DNA of 64,000 nucleotides from Escallonia rubra. Taxonomy: Eukaryota; Streptophyta; Magnoliopsida; Escalloniales; Escalloniaceae. The DNA is taken from positions 186,001 to 250,000 of the forward strand of contig JAVXUO010002285.1 of NCBI GenBank assembly GCA_033065855.1, in the 5' to 3' direction. Made by a program: the position numbers and the translations under genes. Below are positions 1 through 10,564 of this stretch, piece by piece. A model generated the notes under the pieces. The model did no database searches. It had not been told where the DNA came from and saw only the letters and a program-made list of their open reading frames with translations. How positions within the stretch are numbered: position 1 is the first letter of the stretch; the number at the start of each line of letters is the position of its first letter.

Positions 1-459
1 CATTCAATAACACAAATTAACTATAGAAAACAAACTCTAATTAAACAAATAATGTGATGCCCCGAACCTATGTTTACGAGGTTATTATTATTTGGCGACG
101 ATTGTTGTAAGTAAGACGAATTTAGACCTTCAGTTAAGATTTTGAGAGCGGTATTAATTGAATCTTGAGCCCGTAACTCTAGAGAGGTTATAATTAATTA
201 GAGTTATTATGTAAAGGTATAGATCTTAATTGATTATGTTAAAGAGAGAGAGAGAGTCATAGAGCTATGGAGAAAAATGTGGGATTTGGTAAAGATAGAA
301 AGTGGGTTTGGGGATAAGCAAAAAGTAGGAGATTTTTGGAAAAGATTTAAAAGAAAGCATTTTTGTCAATAAGCTAAACAAAATAAAATAGTGAAAGAAA
401 GGAAAAAAAAAAAAAGAAAAAGGGGGAATAAGATCAGAGAAATGAGATGGGTAGAGAGG

Positions 460-1090
460 AGGAGAGCGGCAGCCGGCCCTAGGAACGGGCGGCGCCTCTG
501 GGCAGATCTGGAAGGCCCATCTCCGGCCACGCGCTCGATCAACGGAGGCTGATTCCGGCCACTCGCCTTCGCCGGACGCCATCACCAAACGACCACCACC
601 ATAAGCTGTCGTGGATCGTCATCACCGACGCCATCTCGCAGTCAACCACCCATCTCCCTCGATACTCCGGCCAAGCTTCCTTGGAGCACCATCACGCAAC
701 ACCCCGCAATCACCGCGCCATTGCCAAGGCGCCGCTACCATTCCTCCCCGCCGTGTAGTTGCTGCTGCTGGCGATGCCCTCGACCGCCGACGAGCAACTT
801 CGGCCCTCGCTCCTTCACCGAAATGCCATCTTCCAATGCCTTCGCGACTGCCATGCCACAACCGACACCTCCTGTCATCGCCCCTCCTTGCCGTTGCCCT
901 GTTCTTTCTGTCAACTCCACTGCCGCCGTCTCCTCCCATCTCTAATCTTCAGCGTTCATTGCCGGAGACTGCGACCACCGATGGTTATCCCTCCTCAACC
1001 GAACCACCCTACCATTTTCAGAAGTGGGTATATTTTTGTACGGGCAGAAATTTCGGCGGCAGAACGCTGATCGTTGAAGATGGCCGGAGC
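460..1090. other. GC-rich, CpG-rich segment inside LTR-A1
   Basis: About 600 bp of GC-rich sequence contains several overlapping ORFs on both strands; the longest plus-strand one continues to 1462 and would give 283 residues. No domain or motif is recognisable. Open frames on both strands are expected where AT-rich stop codons are rare. The sister copy LTR-A2 has no matching segment at the same distance from its 5' end. It could be leader sequence or an acquired host fragment. Confidence 0.4.
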
Positions 1091-2388
1091 TCTTCTGTAA
1101 GTTTTAACCTTCGTCGAAGGAGCTCTGGTAACATGCATATTCGACGGAATTTGGGACTAAAGTTTCTTACTGACAGCTTTGTATTAATTATAAAATTGAT
1201 TCTGTGGTTGCTTGTGTTGTTGGTGTATGGGTGTAGTGGTGATCTGTTGGCGGTAGTGTTGGCGGTGGATGGTGGTTTTTGCGCACAGCTGTGGGTGTAC
1301 AGCGTATGTGTTTGTCACGTGTGTGGATATTATTGTTGTCGGATGACCGTGTATAATAGGTTGTTTGTGGTTGTGTTGTTGACAAATGGTGATGGTCATG
1401 ACACTTCTTATCGTATCCGGAATGGTATCGTGGCATTGGTTGCGGTGGCTGGGCTAGAGTAACTGTGGGGTGTATATGCCGGCGGCCGATAGAATTTAGA
1501 AATTTGTTGATTGATGAAACAATTTGTCGGTTCAATTATAGATGGGTATGGCGTTTGTATTGGGATGGAGTAGTTGTTGGTGGAGTGGGTATGACTATGT
1601 GATTGGTGGTATCTGGGTTGTTTGTATGTGTGCAGCGATAGGTGTACGGTGCATGTATGTTGACATTTTTGTAGGTGGTTGTTGTGGGCCGATAGTGTAT
1701 AACAGAATGTGTATGGGGATATCGTGTCGACGTGATACTGCAAGTTGGATGTGTGCATTAGTCTAGCATGGAGTTGACTTTGTATGTATGTGCGGACGTT
1801 ATACGGGGGTGTAGAAGTTAGGCAGATAAATGTGGCATTAGAATTGCCTGAAGACATGTTCAACGGAGATGTTGTGTCGTGGTCGATGATGCCTTAAGTT
1901 ATAGCGTGCTGGGAACTTAGAGATAAAATAATTGCCTTGACGGTTCTTTTCGCCAGACGTAGCAGCCTGATTGTTGCTTCAGAGATTTTGATGTGGAAAT
2001 GTGCGGCGTCACGTAAGTGACCCTTGATTCAACTAGTATTTTTATATGCAACGTATATGTTTATCTACTGTTAAAAATATGTTGTTTATTAGTATTGACT
2101 GTTTTAAGTACGTTTAACTGCTCTGGCTTAAATTTCCAAAAAGGTTTTAGTGTTTTATTCTCGTCAAAGAAAAACCGGACCAGCATGTAAATGATGTTTT
2201 GCCTAGAAACTAAAATGGAACTTGGATTTGAAATAATCAGTGCAAGTGAGATGTTTTGGTACTTGAAATTTTGTGAATATTGAAGAGCTTGAAAACTATC
2301 AAAATGGACGTGAGAATGGTTTGACATCAATTTATGAGTGATTGTGTTTACGAGGAACCAAAAGGTCTTTTGTTTATTCGATTGCTGT

Positions 2389-2624
2389 GCCCCATATCCA
2401 CGGGGGAAAGTTGGATTGTTGGGTCCCGGTCAACGGGACGATACGTTGACGCACAGTACTGTTGCTCGTGGTGCGCCCTTGCATCCACATATGTATCCCG
2501 GATGAAGGAGGGATTGTGTGCCCTAGTCAGGGGGGCGCATACCCTGACCAAATAATGTTAATCCCAGGTGGAGTAGGGATTGTGGGCCCTAGTCAGGGGG
2601 GAACGTACGCTGACCGCAGCATAT
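2389..2624 (+). repeat. Conserved 236-bp block of LTR-A (copy 1)
   Basis: This GC-rich block matches 36732-36970 in LTR-A2 at roughly 96% (about nine substitutions and one short indel by eye), while most other parts of the two LTRs barely align. Inside it a GGGATTGTG(G/T)GCCC unit followed by TAGTCAGGGGGG occurs twice, about 66 bp apart. The function is unknown. Such a block may hold promoter, packaging or RNA-structure signals. Confidence 0.8.
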
Positions 2625-2827
2625 CGTCTGAACTGATGTTGAGATTGAACTGGTTTTCTTGAGTTTGTGCTAATGATTTTATACTTCAGTTTTTGGTTTA
2701 ATGTACCCTATGTTGTTTTACCTGATGATTACCAACCTTATGATTTTATATGTATTAATGTGGCAATACTATAAAGTGAGTTATTTTCTGCATGCTTTGG
2801 TCCACCTAGTTGAATCATTGATTACTT

Positions 2828-2847
2828 ACTGAGCACGTGGAAGCTCA
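2828..2847 (+). promoter_or_regulatory. Conserved LTR stem motif ACTGAGC..GCTCA (LTR-A1)
   Basis: ACTGAGC is followed by a 9-nt spacer and GCTCA, so GAGC can pair with GCTC. About 22 nt downstream comes TTTCAGGT, which looks like a splice acceptor followed by GT. The same arrangement recurs in LTR-A2 (37184), LTR-E (58306), the LTR-B tail (60209), LTR-C (minus, about 40675) and LTR-D (minus, about 46455). The position near the 3' part of the LTR suggests an RNA-processing role, but this is inference. Confidence 0.5.
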
Positions 2848-3229
2848 TCCCTTACTTATCATTTCAGGTTGAAAGTAAGGTGATGGTGATGAGCATAGGG
2901 AGAGACAATTTGGTGCGGAACTTCGGACACTGTATGGAATGAGTTGCTGAATATTTAGGTTGTTAATTTAGTTTTAGTTGTTGACAAATTGGAGTTATGA
3001 AGAGTTTTAGCTTAAGTTTTGTATTAAAATGTAATTATGACAATGTCTTTAAGATTTCGTAGAAGTTTTAATTTCCGCTGCACTTTATATTGGTCTTATA
3101 ACGAGTGAGGCTTGGCAGAGCCCTCGGTTGGAGTCTTTTGGGTCTGCGGCCGGTCACGTGCCTAGCTCGCGGGCCTGCCCGTGGGTTCGGGTCGTGACAA
3201 ATACTATCGCTAAAAAAAATAATTCACCG

Positions 3230-3836
3230 TACCAGCCACTCCTCCCATAGGGACTCCCTCGCAGCGGCATCCCAGTCCTTCCAGTACAGGCGTGGCTCAA
3301 AGAATCGGCCCTTCACAAGAACGCCGATCTTCGTCGTCGATTCTTTAGGATCCTGCCAAAGAAGTAAATAAATAAATTAATACAGTTCAAATATAAATTA
3401 ACGCCCCAAAATTTTAAATATAAGGCATGATGTGATATTTTTTTTACTTATAGGCCCTCCTGGGTGAGCGTAACTCTATGTTTACGCTGGGGGTCGATAC
3501 GTACCCCGCGTGTCAGACCACGGCCTCGTCGAGATCCTACAAAATACAGTTCAAATATACTTTAAATATAAGGCTAGCAAAAATGTACTAAATACTGTTA
3601 TCAACTATACCTGTGGTAGAACCCACGGAAGAAGGAGAATCAACGGGCGTGTGGGATGAATCTGCGTCGGGCTGGGGCGACGATTGGGGCTGAGGCGATG
3701 GCTGGGGCTGGGGCCCCATATGCTATACGCGATCACTCTGTGCCTCATCATCAGTGGGCAATGACGAGGTGGGACCCACCAGGGAGGAAGCAGCTCGGCG
3801 TCCAGCTCGGCCACGAATAACCCGTATCCTATCCAT
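3230..3836 (-). pseudogene. Second CACTA gene, Transposase_24-like, broken
   Basis: Minus-strand exons can be read at about 3613-3836 (ATG at 3836, beginning MDRIRVIRGRAGRRAAS), 3454-3535 (RGRGLTRGVRIDPQRKHRV) and 3234-3353 (KIGVLVKGRFFEPRLYW). They are joined by plausible GT..AG borders. The RGRG..TRG segment and the IGVLVKG..F..P..W segment are typical of the Ptta/En-Spm Transposase_24 family that accompanies TNP2 in plant CACTA elements. An in-frame stop follows AQSDRV in the first exon. The gene lies downstream of the TNP2 gene on the same strand. LTR-A1 begins just beyond its last visible exon, so the C-terminus is lost or displaced. Confidence 0.55.
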
Positions 3837-3910
3837 ATATGACTTCATATAGATAAATTACAAAGACATTAACACGTTAAAAATAATAATTTGGCAGAAA
3901 TCATCATCGG

Positions 3911-3912
<2 letters not shown>

Positions 3913-3955
<43 letters not shown>
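3913..3955. repeat. (TA)n microsatellite
   Basis: An uninterrupted run of TA dinucleotides of about 43 bp between the second CACTA gene and the 3' end of the TNP2 gene. Confidence 0.95.
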
Positions 3956-3959
<4 letters not shown>

Positions 3960-4039
3960 CGGAGATGCAAAAACACATCAATATGAACCAAGTTCTAAAA
4001 TGTTACTACATTTTTTCCGTGATGTTATAACATTACAAG

Positions 4040-6342
4040 TCAATCATTTTCAGTTTGAGAATCATCATCATCTTCATCACTTTCCTCGTCGTCCTCTTCT
4101 TCGTGGGACTCGTCGTCCTCTTCATCTTCTAATTCATCCTCTTCATCAGTAGACTCGGTCACATCATCTCCAACACTTTCCACGTCTTCCGCGTCATCAT
4201 CTACGACTTCTTCTCCTACATGAAGTGTTGTTGGAAGAGGAAGATCGTCCTCCTCGTTGTTGACCTCAACAGGGAACAAGACAGGTGGTTGGTCGGCTTG
4301 AAAGGAGTCTAGCTCACTGTCATATGTCACGGGCAATTTCTTGGACTTGATAATTGTATACCAATGAGATTTGGGATTGGCGACGTCCTCCGCGTAAAAG
4401 ACTTGTACAGCTTGACTAGCAAACACAAAGGGCTCGTCTGATGCAAGTCTTGACTTGACATTGACATCTACAATCCCTTGAGAGCTAACACGGATTCCTC
4501 TACTGCATGTGACATCGAACCACGTACACTTGAACATTACCAGGCGGTTTTGGGAACCCAGATATGTTAGCTCAACAATCTCATCTAGCTCTCCGTAAAA
4601 GTCCATGCAATTCTCGGCATAACAGTCGCCGTTGACCAAGACTCCACTGTTTTGGGTTTGTTTTGTTCGGTCATCATCTTTTACGTTAAACCTAAACCCG
4701 TTGATGATATAGCCTCCGTAACAGGATGTTTGTTTGTTAGGGCCTTCAACTAGTAATTTCAAGCAGGAGGCCACTGGTCTATCCATTGACTGAACCTATT
4801 GTAGATGACGGTAAAAATTAAGGATAAATCAGTATACTAATTGGCCACAGAACTGTATATAACACATAATATAATTTCGTTAAACAATCTTACACGCCTT
4901 TTGAACAACTGTACAAATTGTGATTTTCAATGAGATTCAAGTCCAGCGGGATAAGTGATTAAAGATTTCGCATCGAATTCACTGCAAACCAATATAGTTG
5001 ACTCGCTTAACACACACTTTCAATTATGTACAACAATGTAAGTGAATTAAGACTTTAACTTACTCAACGAATGCCGAAACTTCATCGCAATTTAGAAGGG
5101 CATATATTGTTGCAGCACTGTACTCTTCATCCGTTAGCCATCGAGTATACGTTCGGCCGAACGGACTACCTGACTGCTTGAATATTGACAATTGCCCTTC
5201 CAAATTTGTGCTTGATCCGGGGTCATTTCGGCCTAGTTGATTTAACCTTGTACCAACATCAGGCCCGAAATATTGACTACAAAAGTTTACAAGTTCTTCC
5301 ATTACGTAAGCCTCCGCAATTGAGCCCTCAACCCGAGCCTTATTACGGACTTTTTTCTTTAAATGGAACATGAACCTAGAAGTTTAGCGAATCGAGTTAG
5401 GTGGAATATCAATGATAACAGGTGTCGCATTAAGTGTAAACGAACAACTGTAACAATTTAAAGATTACCTCTCGAAGGGATACATCCACCGATATTGCAC
5501 GGGTCCACCCATCTTAGCTTCATATGCCAAGTGAACAGGCAGATGCTCCATTGAATCAAAGAACGAAGGTGGGAAGATTTTCTCCAGCTTGCAAATCGTC
5601 ACCACAATGTTCTTCTCAAGCACTTCCATGTTACTCACCCGGATCGTAGAAGAACATATATCTCGAAAGAAATGAGATAATTCAGTCAAAGTCTCGCAAA
5701 CAACCCGTGGCAACAGTCCCCAGAAGGCAATATGAATGAATCTCTCCATGAATACGTGGTAGTCGTGACTCTTCATCCCTTGGAACTTGCATTCCGATAC
5801 ATTGCAACAACGAGATATGTTGGACGCAAACCCATCCGGAAGCTTCAAATTCTTAACCCACTGACAGACCTTCTCCACTTGTTTCTTGTCTAGACAGTAA
5901 GGTGCTTTCGGAAGTATCGTCCTCCCACTGACTGTCCGAGGATGCAATTCACGGCGTACACCCAACTGTTGTAGATCCCTTCTCGCTTTAAGGTGATCTT
6001 TCGATTTGCCCTTGACATTCATCATTGTGTTGAACACATTATCAAAAACGTTCTTCTCAATATGCATCACATCCATGTTGTTTCGGATAACGAGCGTCCT
6101 CCAGTAGGCTAACTCCCAGAAGATACAAAATTTTCTCCAGTTGTGCTCTTTCCCGTACCTTGGAATCTTCTGATCTGGCACACCCTTTCTGTGTGGTATG
6201 TCAATATCAAGTGCCTCCAGGTGTGAGAGCACTTCTTCACCAGATGGGTAGTCCAGTGTGACAACCTCACGCTCGATTGTCCCGTCAAATTTATCCTTCT
6301 ACCTACGAAACTGATGGCCCAGTGGCAAAAGCTTACAGTGAC
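4040..6342 (-). pseudogene. CACTA-1 TNP2 transposase, C-terminal exons
   Basis: This is the second half of the TNP2-type transposase, displaced from the first half by hAT-1. The exon block at 6342-5465 carries the end of the Transposase_21 domain with the diagnostic NNMDVMHIEKNVFDNVFNT motif, then the DUF4218 region (KSHDYHVFMERFIHIAFW). The exon at 5371-5060 ends that region. The exon at 4786-4040 carries a DUF4216-type domain (VLVNGDCYAENCMDFYGELD) and ends in a long Asp/Glu-rich tail. A stop lies in frame just downstream of the hAT-1 insertion (after GHQFRR). The protein would bind the element's termini and cut them for transposition, but this copy cannot make it whole. Confidence 0.85.
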
Positions 6343-6350
6343 ATCCGAAC
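6343..6350. repeat. hAT-1 target-site duplication, left
   Basis: ATCCGAAC is repeated exactly at 10557-10564, the 8-bp duplication expected for hAT transposition. Removing hAT-1 and one copy restores the TNP2 reading frame around the GGKASLFG segment. Confidence 0.95.
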
Positions 6351-6355
6351 TAGAG

Positions 6356-6630
6356 TTGTCAAACGGGCCGGGCGGCCCGCGGGCTGGCCCGACCCGGCCC
6401 GGTTTCGGCCCGGGCTGGCCCGGCCCCGTGGATGAACAGTAACGGCCCGCACACATAGGGCCTGGGGCCTGGGCCTGGACCAGGCCTGAAAAATCTGGAA
6501 AATGGCCCGGCCCGGCACGGCCCGGTTTTGGCCCGGGTTTGGCCCGGCCCGGTTTCGGCCCGGTTTCGGCCCGGGCTTGGCCCGGTTACCTGGCCCGGTC
6601 TGCGGCCCGGTTTTTGGCCCGGTTTTGGCC
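6356..6630. repeat. hAT-1 left subterminal GGCCC repeats
   Basis: About 275 bp packed with GGCCCGG and its complement in both orientations. The mirror block is at 10358-10545. Such clusters are typical transposase-binding arrays of hAT elements. Long ORFs reading RPG or GPA repeats here are artefacts of base composition. Confidence 0.85.
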
Positions 6631-6839
6631 CCACCATTTTTTGAATCTTTTGCTTTTCCCCCCCTTTCTTCTCCCCCTTTTCCAAACTTCCACTTTTACC
6701 CCCCCAACAGCTATATAACGGCTAGTTTGGGGGGTATTTTAGTCTAACCTATATTTTTCAACTCCTTTACACTCTTACCCTCCCCAACAACTATAAACGG
6801 ATAGTTTGTAGGGGTATTTTGGTCTTTTGTGAAGTTTCT

Positions 6840-7241
6840 AAAATCTATAAATTCACACCATTTCTCTCCAATTTTTCACACCAATCTTCTTACTCTCTTC
6901 TTACTCTCACAACAAGCTTTGCTACTAGTTTCCTCTCCAATTACTAGTCTTGCTAATTACTACTAGTATTTAGTAATTAATACTCTTGTTTATTAATTAC
7001 TAGTCTTGCTAAATTCTTTTTAATTACTCTTACTCTCTAATATTTGTTACTCGTTCATTCTTTTAATTACTACTAGTATTTACTAATTAGTACTCTTGTT
7101 TATTAATTACTAGTCTTGTTAAATTCTTTTTAATTACTAACTCTCTAATATTTGTTACTCGTTCATTCTTTTAATTGTTATTTCTTATTACTACTCTTAT
7201 ACTTGTGTATTTAGTTACTCTTACAAAGTTTAGCGTGAAAT
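6840..7241 (+). promoter_or_regulatory. hAT-1 promoter and leader with a 110-bp tandem duplication
   Basis: A TATA-like CTATAAATTCACACC lies near 6846. A 110-bp unit beginning TAATTACTACTAGTATT is then repeated twice in tandem (6954-7063 and 7064-7173) with few differences. The transposase ATG follows at 7242. The duplication may reflect replication slippage, or it may alter transposase expression; the latter is a guess. Confidence 0.55.
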
Positions 7242-9518
7242 ATGTCTGGATTATTGAACAAAATGAGGCGTGCAACGTCATCACGAAAGAAATCATCATC
7301 ATCGCAAGCACCACCACCAGCACAAGCGCCAGCGCCACGGCCATCAGAAACACCAATCCAAGCACCAACACAACCATTCGTTCGTGGACGAATGAGTACA
7401 GGCTCTATGATAGATACCCAAGCCAATTGGGAGTTCAATCAAAACATTCCAGATTTTGAATACACGCCTGATGAAGACCCCCCGCATTATAGTCAAGGAC
7501 GCAGCTCGGTTGGCGAAGCTACTACTCAGTGGCATAATCTCAACCCTATGCCTGGTCATGATGAAGAAGGGCCGAGCAATGCCTCCGATAACGTGCCAGA
7601 AGTCCAAAGGGGGAAAAAGAAGAAAGCCGAGTGTTGGAATCATTTCGACTTAATTACGGTGGAGGACATCCGAAAAGCTCAATGTAAGTACTGTCTTAAA
7701 TTATTTTCGACTGGTAGTGGTAATGGACATCTTAACAGGCATTACCCTCAGTGTGCACCTCGACAAGGCCACGTCGAACCTACCCAAACGCAATTATCTT
7801 TTGACGGTAAGTTATTTGTTTATAATCAGCGAGAGCAAAGAGACGGTCTCGCTGAATTTGTTATTCACGATGAACAAGCCTTTTCTTTTGCCGATAATCC
7901 TAAGCACTCTAGATATATGAACACCTACGTTCAACCTTTGTACAAAAAGGTTCATAGAAACACAACGAGGTCCGATGCACTCCGACAGTACAAGGCTGCC
8001 AAAGCACGCCTTATCGATTATTTCGATAAATTTGACGGTAAAGTTAGTCTTACTTCTGATATTTGGCAATCTCCTTATACTTTTGTTAGTTATTCTTGTG
8101 TGACCGCTCATTGGATTGATGCAGATTGGGTTATGCACAAGAGAATCATCACTTTCGAGCACTTCCCTTATCCGCACGATGGAATGAACATTGCTACTCT
8201 TATATTAAAAGCATGCAACACATTTAAAATTAAGGATAAGATTATGAGTGTTAGTTTTGATAATGCTTCTAATAATAAAGCTGCTGTTGCAGCTTTAAAG
8301 GAGACGCTTCAACCTGTACTTGATGGTGAATTATTTCATGTTCGTTGTGTTTGTCACATTATTAACTTAATTGTTCAAGATGGTTTAGGTGCTGCAGGAG
8401 ATATTCTGCTCAAAATGAGGGGTATGACAGCGTATGTTAATGGCTCGAGTTTGAGAACACAACAATTTAAAACGTTGTGTGTTCAATATAATATGCCTCG
8501 CAGGAGAGCAGTTACAGATGTGGTCCACAGGTGGAACTCTACATACCACATGCTTTTACACATTCTGGCATACCGAGAAGTCTACACGCATTTTCTACTA
8601 ACCCAGTTCCCAGCCGGCTTGCCAACTCAAGAGGAATGGCAGATGGCCACATACCTAGCTGAATTTTTGGAGGTATTCTACACGTCTACCAATTTATTGT
8701 CTGGTACGTACTATCCCACCTCTCCTCTCGCTGTAATAGAAATTCTGAAGATGGCTACAATGTTAACAAAATGGAGATATATAGGACCCTTTAGGGAAAT
8801 AGTACAAGTGATGGATCAAAAATTTAATAAATATTGGAAGAAACTGCCTGCTATTTTTACTGTGGCTACTTGTTTAGATCCTAGGTTAAAGTTGCATGGC
8901 GTGAACGCCTCGATACAAGAGATATCGAAATTAATGCGCTACACAGCAGATGACACAACCTTGCTCACAGCAAAAGTGAGCAAGAGGTTTGAGGACTTGT
9001 TCAACCTCTATCGTAATTCTGCTGACGTGCGCGGGCGAGCTACATCATCATCCACTGCTGAGAGGTATTATGCGCCATACCTTCAAGGCTTTGAACATCT
9101 AGTAGCAAGACAACTACCAGGTGAAGGTACTTCTAATTCGGGAGGTTCGTATAATTTTTCCTCTTTTAATGAGATTGGTGTATATGCAAATACTGATCAT
9201 TATTCTGATTTATCAAGGCAAGAACAGATTAATTTTAATTTGTTAAATTTTTGGAAACAAAATCAAAACATGTATAAAACTTTATCCCAAATTGCACGGG
9301 ATGTACTGCCAGTGCAAGCCTCCACGGTTGCTTCAGAGTCGGCATTTTCAGCAAGCGGGAGGGTTTTGGATGACAGGAGGAGTCGTCTTAACCCCGAGTC
9401 GCTCGAGCTATGTGTATGTTGGAAGGATTATCTTGATGCGAAATACCGCGAGCAAGATAAACCGATTGATGATAGGAAGAGCAGTGACTCGGATATTGAA
9501 GTACTTCCGGATGATTAG
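7242..9518 (+). CDS. hAT transposase, BED zinc finger type
   Basis: The intact 758-residue ORF falls within the 650-800 range usual for plant hAT transposases. Residues about 130-172 form a BED zinc finger (W..F, CKYC, HLNRHYPQC). The catalytic RNase-H-like fold follows, with a first Asp in LTSDIWQSPYT, a second in SVSFDNASNN, the conserved HVRCVCHIINLIV stretch and RWNSTYHML. The C-terminal dimerisation domain (hATC) holds NFWKQNQNMY and ASTVASESAFSASGR, which supplies the expected Glu. The enzyme excises and reinserts hAT-1 and may act on related short copies. The N-terminal 125 residues are low-complexity Ser/Pro/Ala-rich. The start was chosen as the first ATG of the ORF after the TATA-like box. 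No stop or frameshift is present. Confidence 0.95.
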   Translation: MSGLLNKMRRATSSRKKSSSSQAPPPAQAPAPRPSETPIQAPTQPFVRGRMSTGSMIDTQANWEFNQNIPDFEYTPDEDPPHYSQGRSSVGEATTQWHNLNPMPGHDEEGPSNASDNVPEVQRGKKKKAECWNHFDLITVEDIRKAQCKYCLKLFSTGSGNGHLNRHYPQCAPRQGHVEPTQTQLSFDGKLFVYNQREQRDGLAEFVIHDEQAFSFADNPKHSRYMNTYVQPLYKKVHRNTTRSDALRQYKAAKARLIDYFDKFDGKVSLTSDIWQSPYTFVSYSCVTAHWIDADWVMHKRIITFEHFPYPHDGMNIATLILKACNTFKIKDKIMSVSFDNASNNKAAVAALKETLQPVLDGELFHVRCVCHIINLIVQDGLGAAGDILLKMRGMTAYVNGSSLRTQQFKTLCVQYNMPRRRAVTDVVHRWNSTYHMLLHILAYREVYTHFLLTQFPAGLPTQEEWQMATYLAEFLEVFYTSTNLLSGTYYPTSPLAVIEILKMATMLTKWRYIGPFREIVQVMDQKFNKYWKKLPAIFTVATCLDPRLKLHGVNASIQEISKLMRYTADDTTLLTAKVSKRFEDLFNLYRNSADVRGRATSSSTAERYYAPYLQGFEHLVARQLPGEGTSNSGGSYNFSSFNEIGVYANTDHYSDLSRQEQINFNLLNFWKQNQNMYKTLSQIARDVLPVQASTVASESAFSASGRVLDDRRSRLNPESLELCVCWKDYLDAKYREQDKPIDDRKSSDSDIEVLPDD

Positions 9519-10357
9519 GTAATTTGTTTTTATTTTCCTCTTTTGATCCTTTTGGTTGACGTTGCAGATTTCTTGATCTTTGATTGCTGATATTTTGGAT
9601 AGACATGCATTATTATTTTGATTGTTAGAGTTTTAAGAATAAATTTTTTCACAAAATATACTTTTTTCCATATATATAAAATAATTTTTTACACGCAAGA
9701 TATATATTTTTTTGTATATATAAAAAAATAGGTAACTTCGCCTGTTTGTTTACAAGCAGCCGGTCCAAGCCCGGATAAAAGGAGGAGGGCCTATGAACAC
9801 ATTTATTATAATGAACACCTTTAGCCAGAGACTTCTAAGATTTAATGGTGGCAATCTCAAATGTTGTTGAAATAACTTTTAGAAAATCTGTGTTTAGAGA
9901 TAACAAATCTGCGAAATATACATGTTCACGATGAGAGATCATCATCAACGATATTCTCGCAAACATTCTTACATTAGCCCTTGGGCTCAGAAACTGTACA
10001 TTTGGAATAAAGAAATTGCAGGGTTATTAGGCTTTATCAAGAAGTTTGTTAGGTAAGATATTCCTAACTTGCTGATCTTGGCCATTCCATTGTGCCTTTG
10101 TAAGTTTCTTCCACTTAAAGAACCCTAGAAACTGAGTATTTGCTAACAAGAAACATCAGCAAAGCTTGCCCTCATCACTTTCTCATTTTTGAGAACATTA
10201 GGTTGATTAATTTGAAGTTGGTTTACTATTAAAACATTTTGTGAAAGTTGCGCATGTTAAATAAGATTTAATCAAAGTTTCAGAACGGTCATTTAAGTAA
10301 AATGCATCTAAAACACCCAAACTTAAAAATTAAAAAACATAAAAAAAAAAAAAAAAA
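9519..10357. other. hAT-1 3' non-coding region
   Basis: AT-rich sequence between the transposase stop and the right subterminal repeats. It contains runs of T/A near 9640-9730 and no recognisable gene. Confidence 0.7.
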
Positions 10358-10545
10358 AGGGCCCGGGCCCGGCCCAAGCCCGGCCCTAAATATTGGGCTT
10401 AGGGCCTGGGCCTGGACCAGGCCTAGGATTTCCTTCGCCAGGCCCGGCCCGGCCCGGCCCGTTTTCCCCTCTCTTGGCCCGGCCCCGGCCCGGCCCGTTA
10501 GCAGGCCCGATGGGCTTGGGCTGGGCCGGCCCAAGCCCGGCCCTT
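10358..10545. repeat. hAT-1 right subterminal GGCCC repeats
   Basis: A mirror of the left array: clustered GGCCCGGCCC and GGGCC motifs ending at the right inverted terminus, preceded by an A-tract. Confidence 0.85.
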
Positions 10546-10556
10546 TGACATCTCTA

Positions 10557-10564
10557 ATCCGAAC
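10557..10564. repeat. hAT-1 target-site duplication, right
   Basis: ATCCGAAC, identical to 6343-6350. Confidence 0.95.

Larger units (their letters stand above)
53..3199 (+). mobile_element. LTR-A1, 3.1-kb solo LTR-like element
   Basis: The element starts TGTGATGCCCCGAACC (53-68) and ends GGTTCGGGTCGTGACA (3184-3199). These ends are imperfect inverted repeats matching at 13 of 16 positions and showing the TG..CA pattern of LTRs. It is flanked by AATAA (48-52) and AATAC (3200-3204), a near-perfect 5-bp duplication. There is no gag or pol, and a second copy with the same ends lies at 34091-38725, so a solo LTR of a long-LTR (Ty3/gypsy-style) family is the simplest reading. A GC-rich stretch at about 460-1010 gives long ORFs that I do not consider genes. 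It is inserted in the 3' part of CACTA-1. Confidence 0.8.
6351..10556 (+). mobile_element. hAT-1, structurally complete hAT transposon (4.2 kb)
   Basis: The left end TAGAGTTGTCAAACGGGCC and the right end (reverse complement TAGAGATGTCAAAGGGCC) form terminal inverted repeats. They are flanked by an exact 8-bp duplication. Dense GGCCC/GGGCC subterminal repeats lie inside both ends, and a single uninterrupted 758-residue transposase ORF lies between. All parts needed for autonomy are visible. It sits inside the TNP2 gene of CACTA-1 and so is younger than that element. Whether it still moves cannot be told from sequence alone. Confidence 0.95.

Noticed and set aside
611-1462. 283-residue plus-strand ORF in LTR-A1
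   Set aside because: It lies in GC-rich sequence with open frames on both strands and no domain; absent from the sister copy.
6359-6747. Overlapping ORFs rich in Pro, Gly, Arg at the left end of hAT-1
   Set aside because: Pure translation of GGCCC subterminal repeats.
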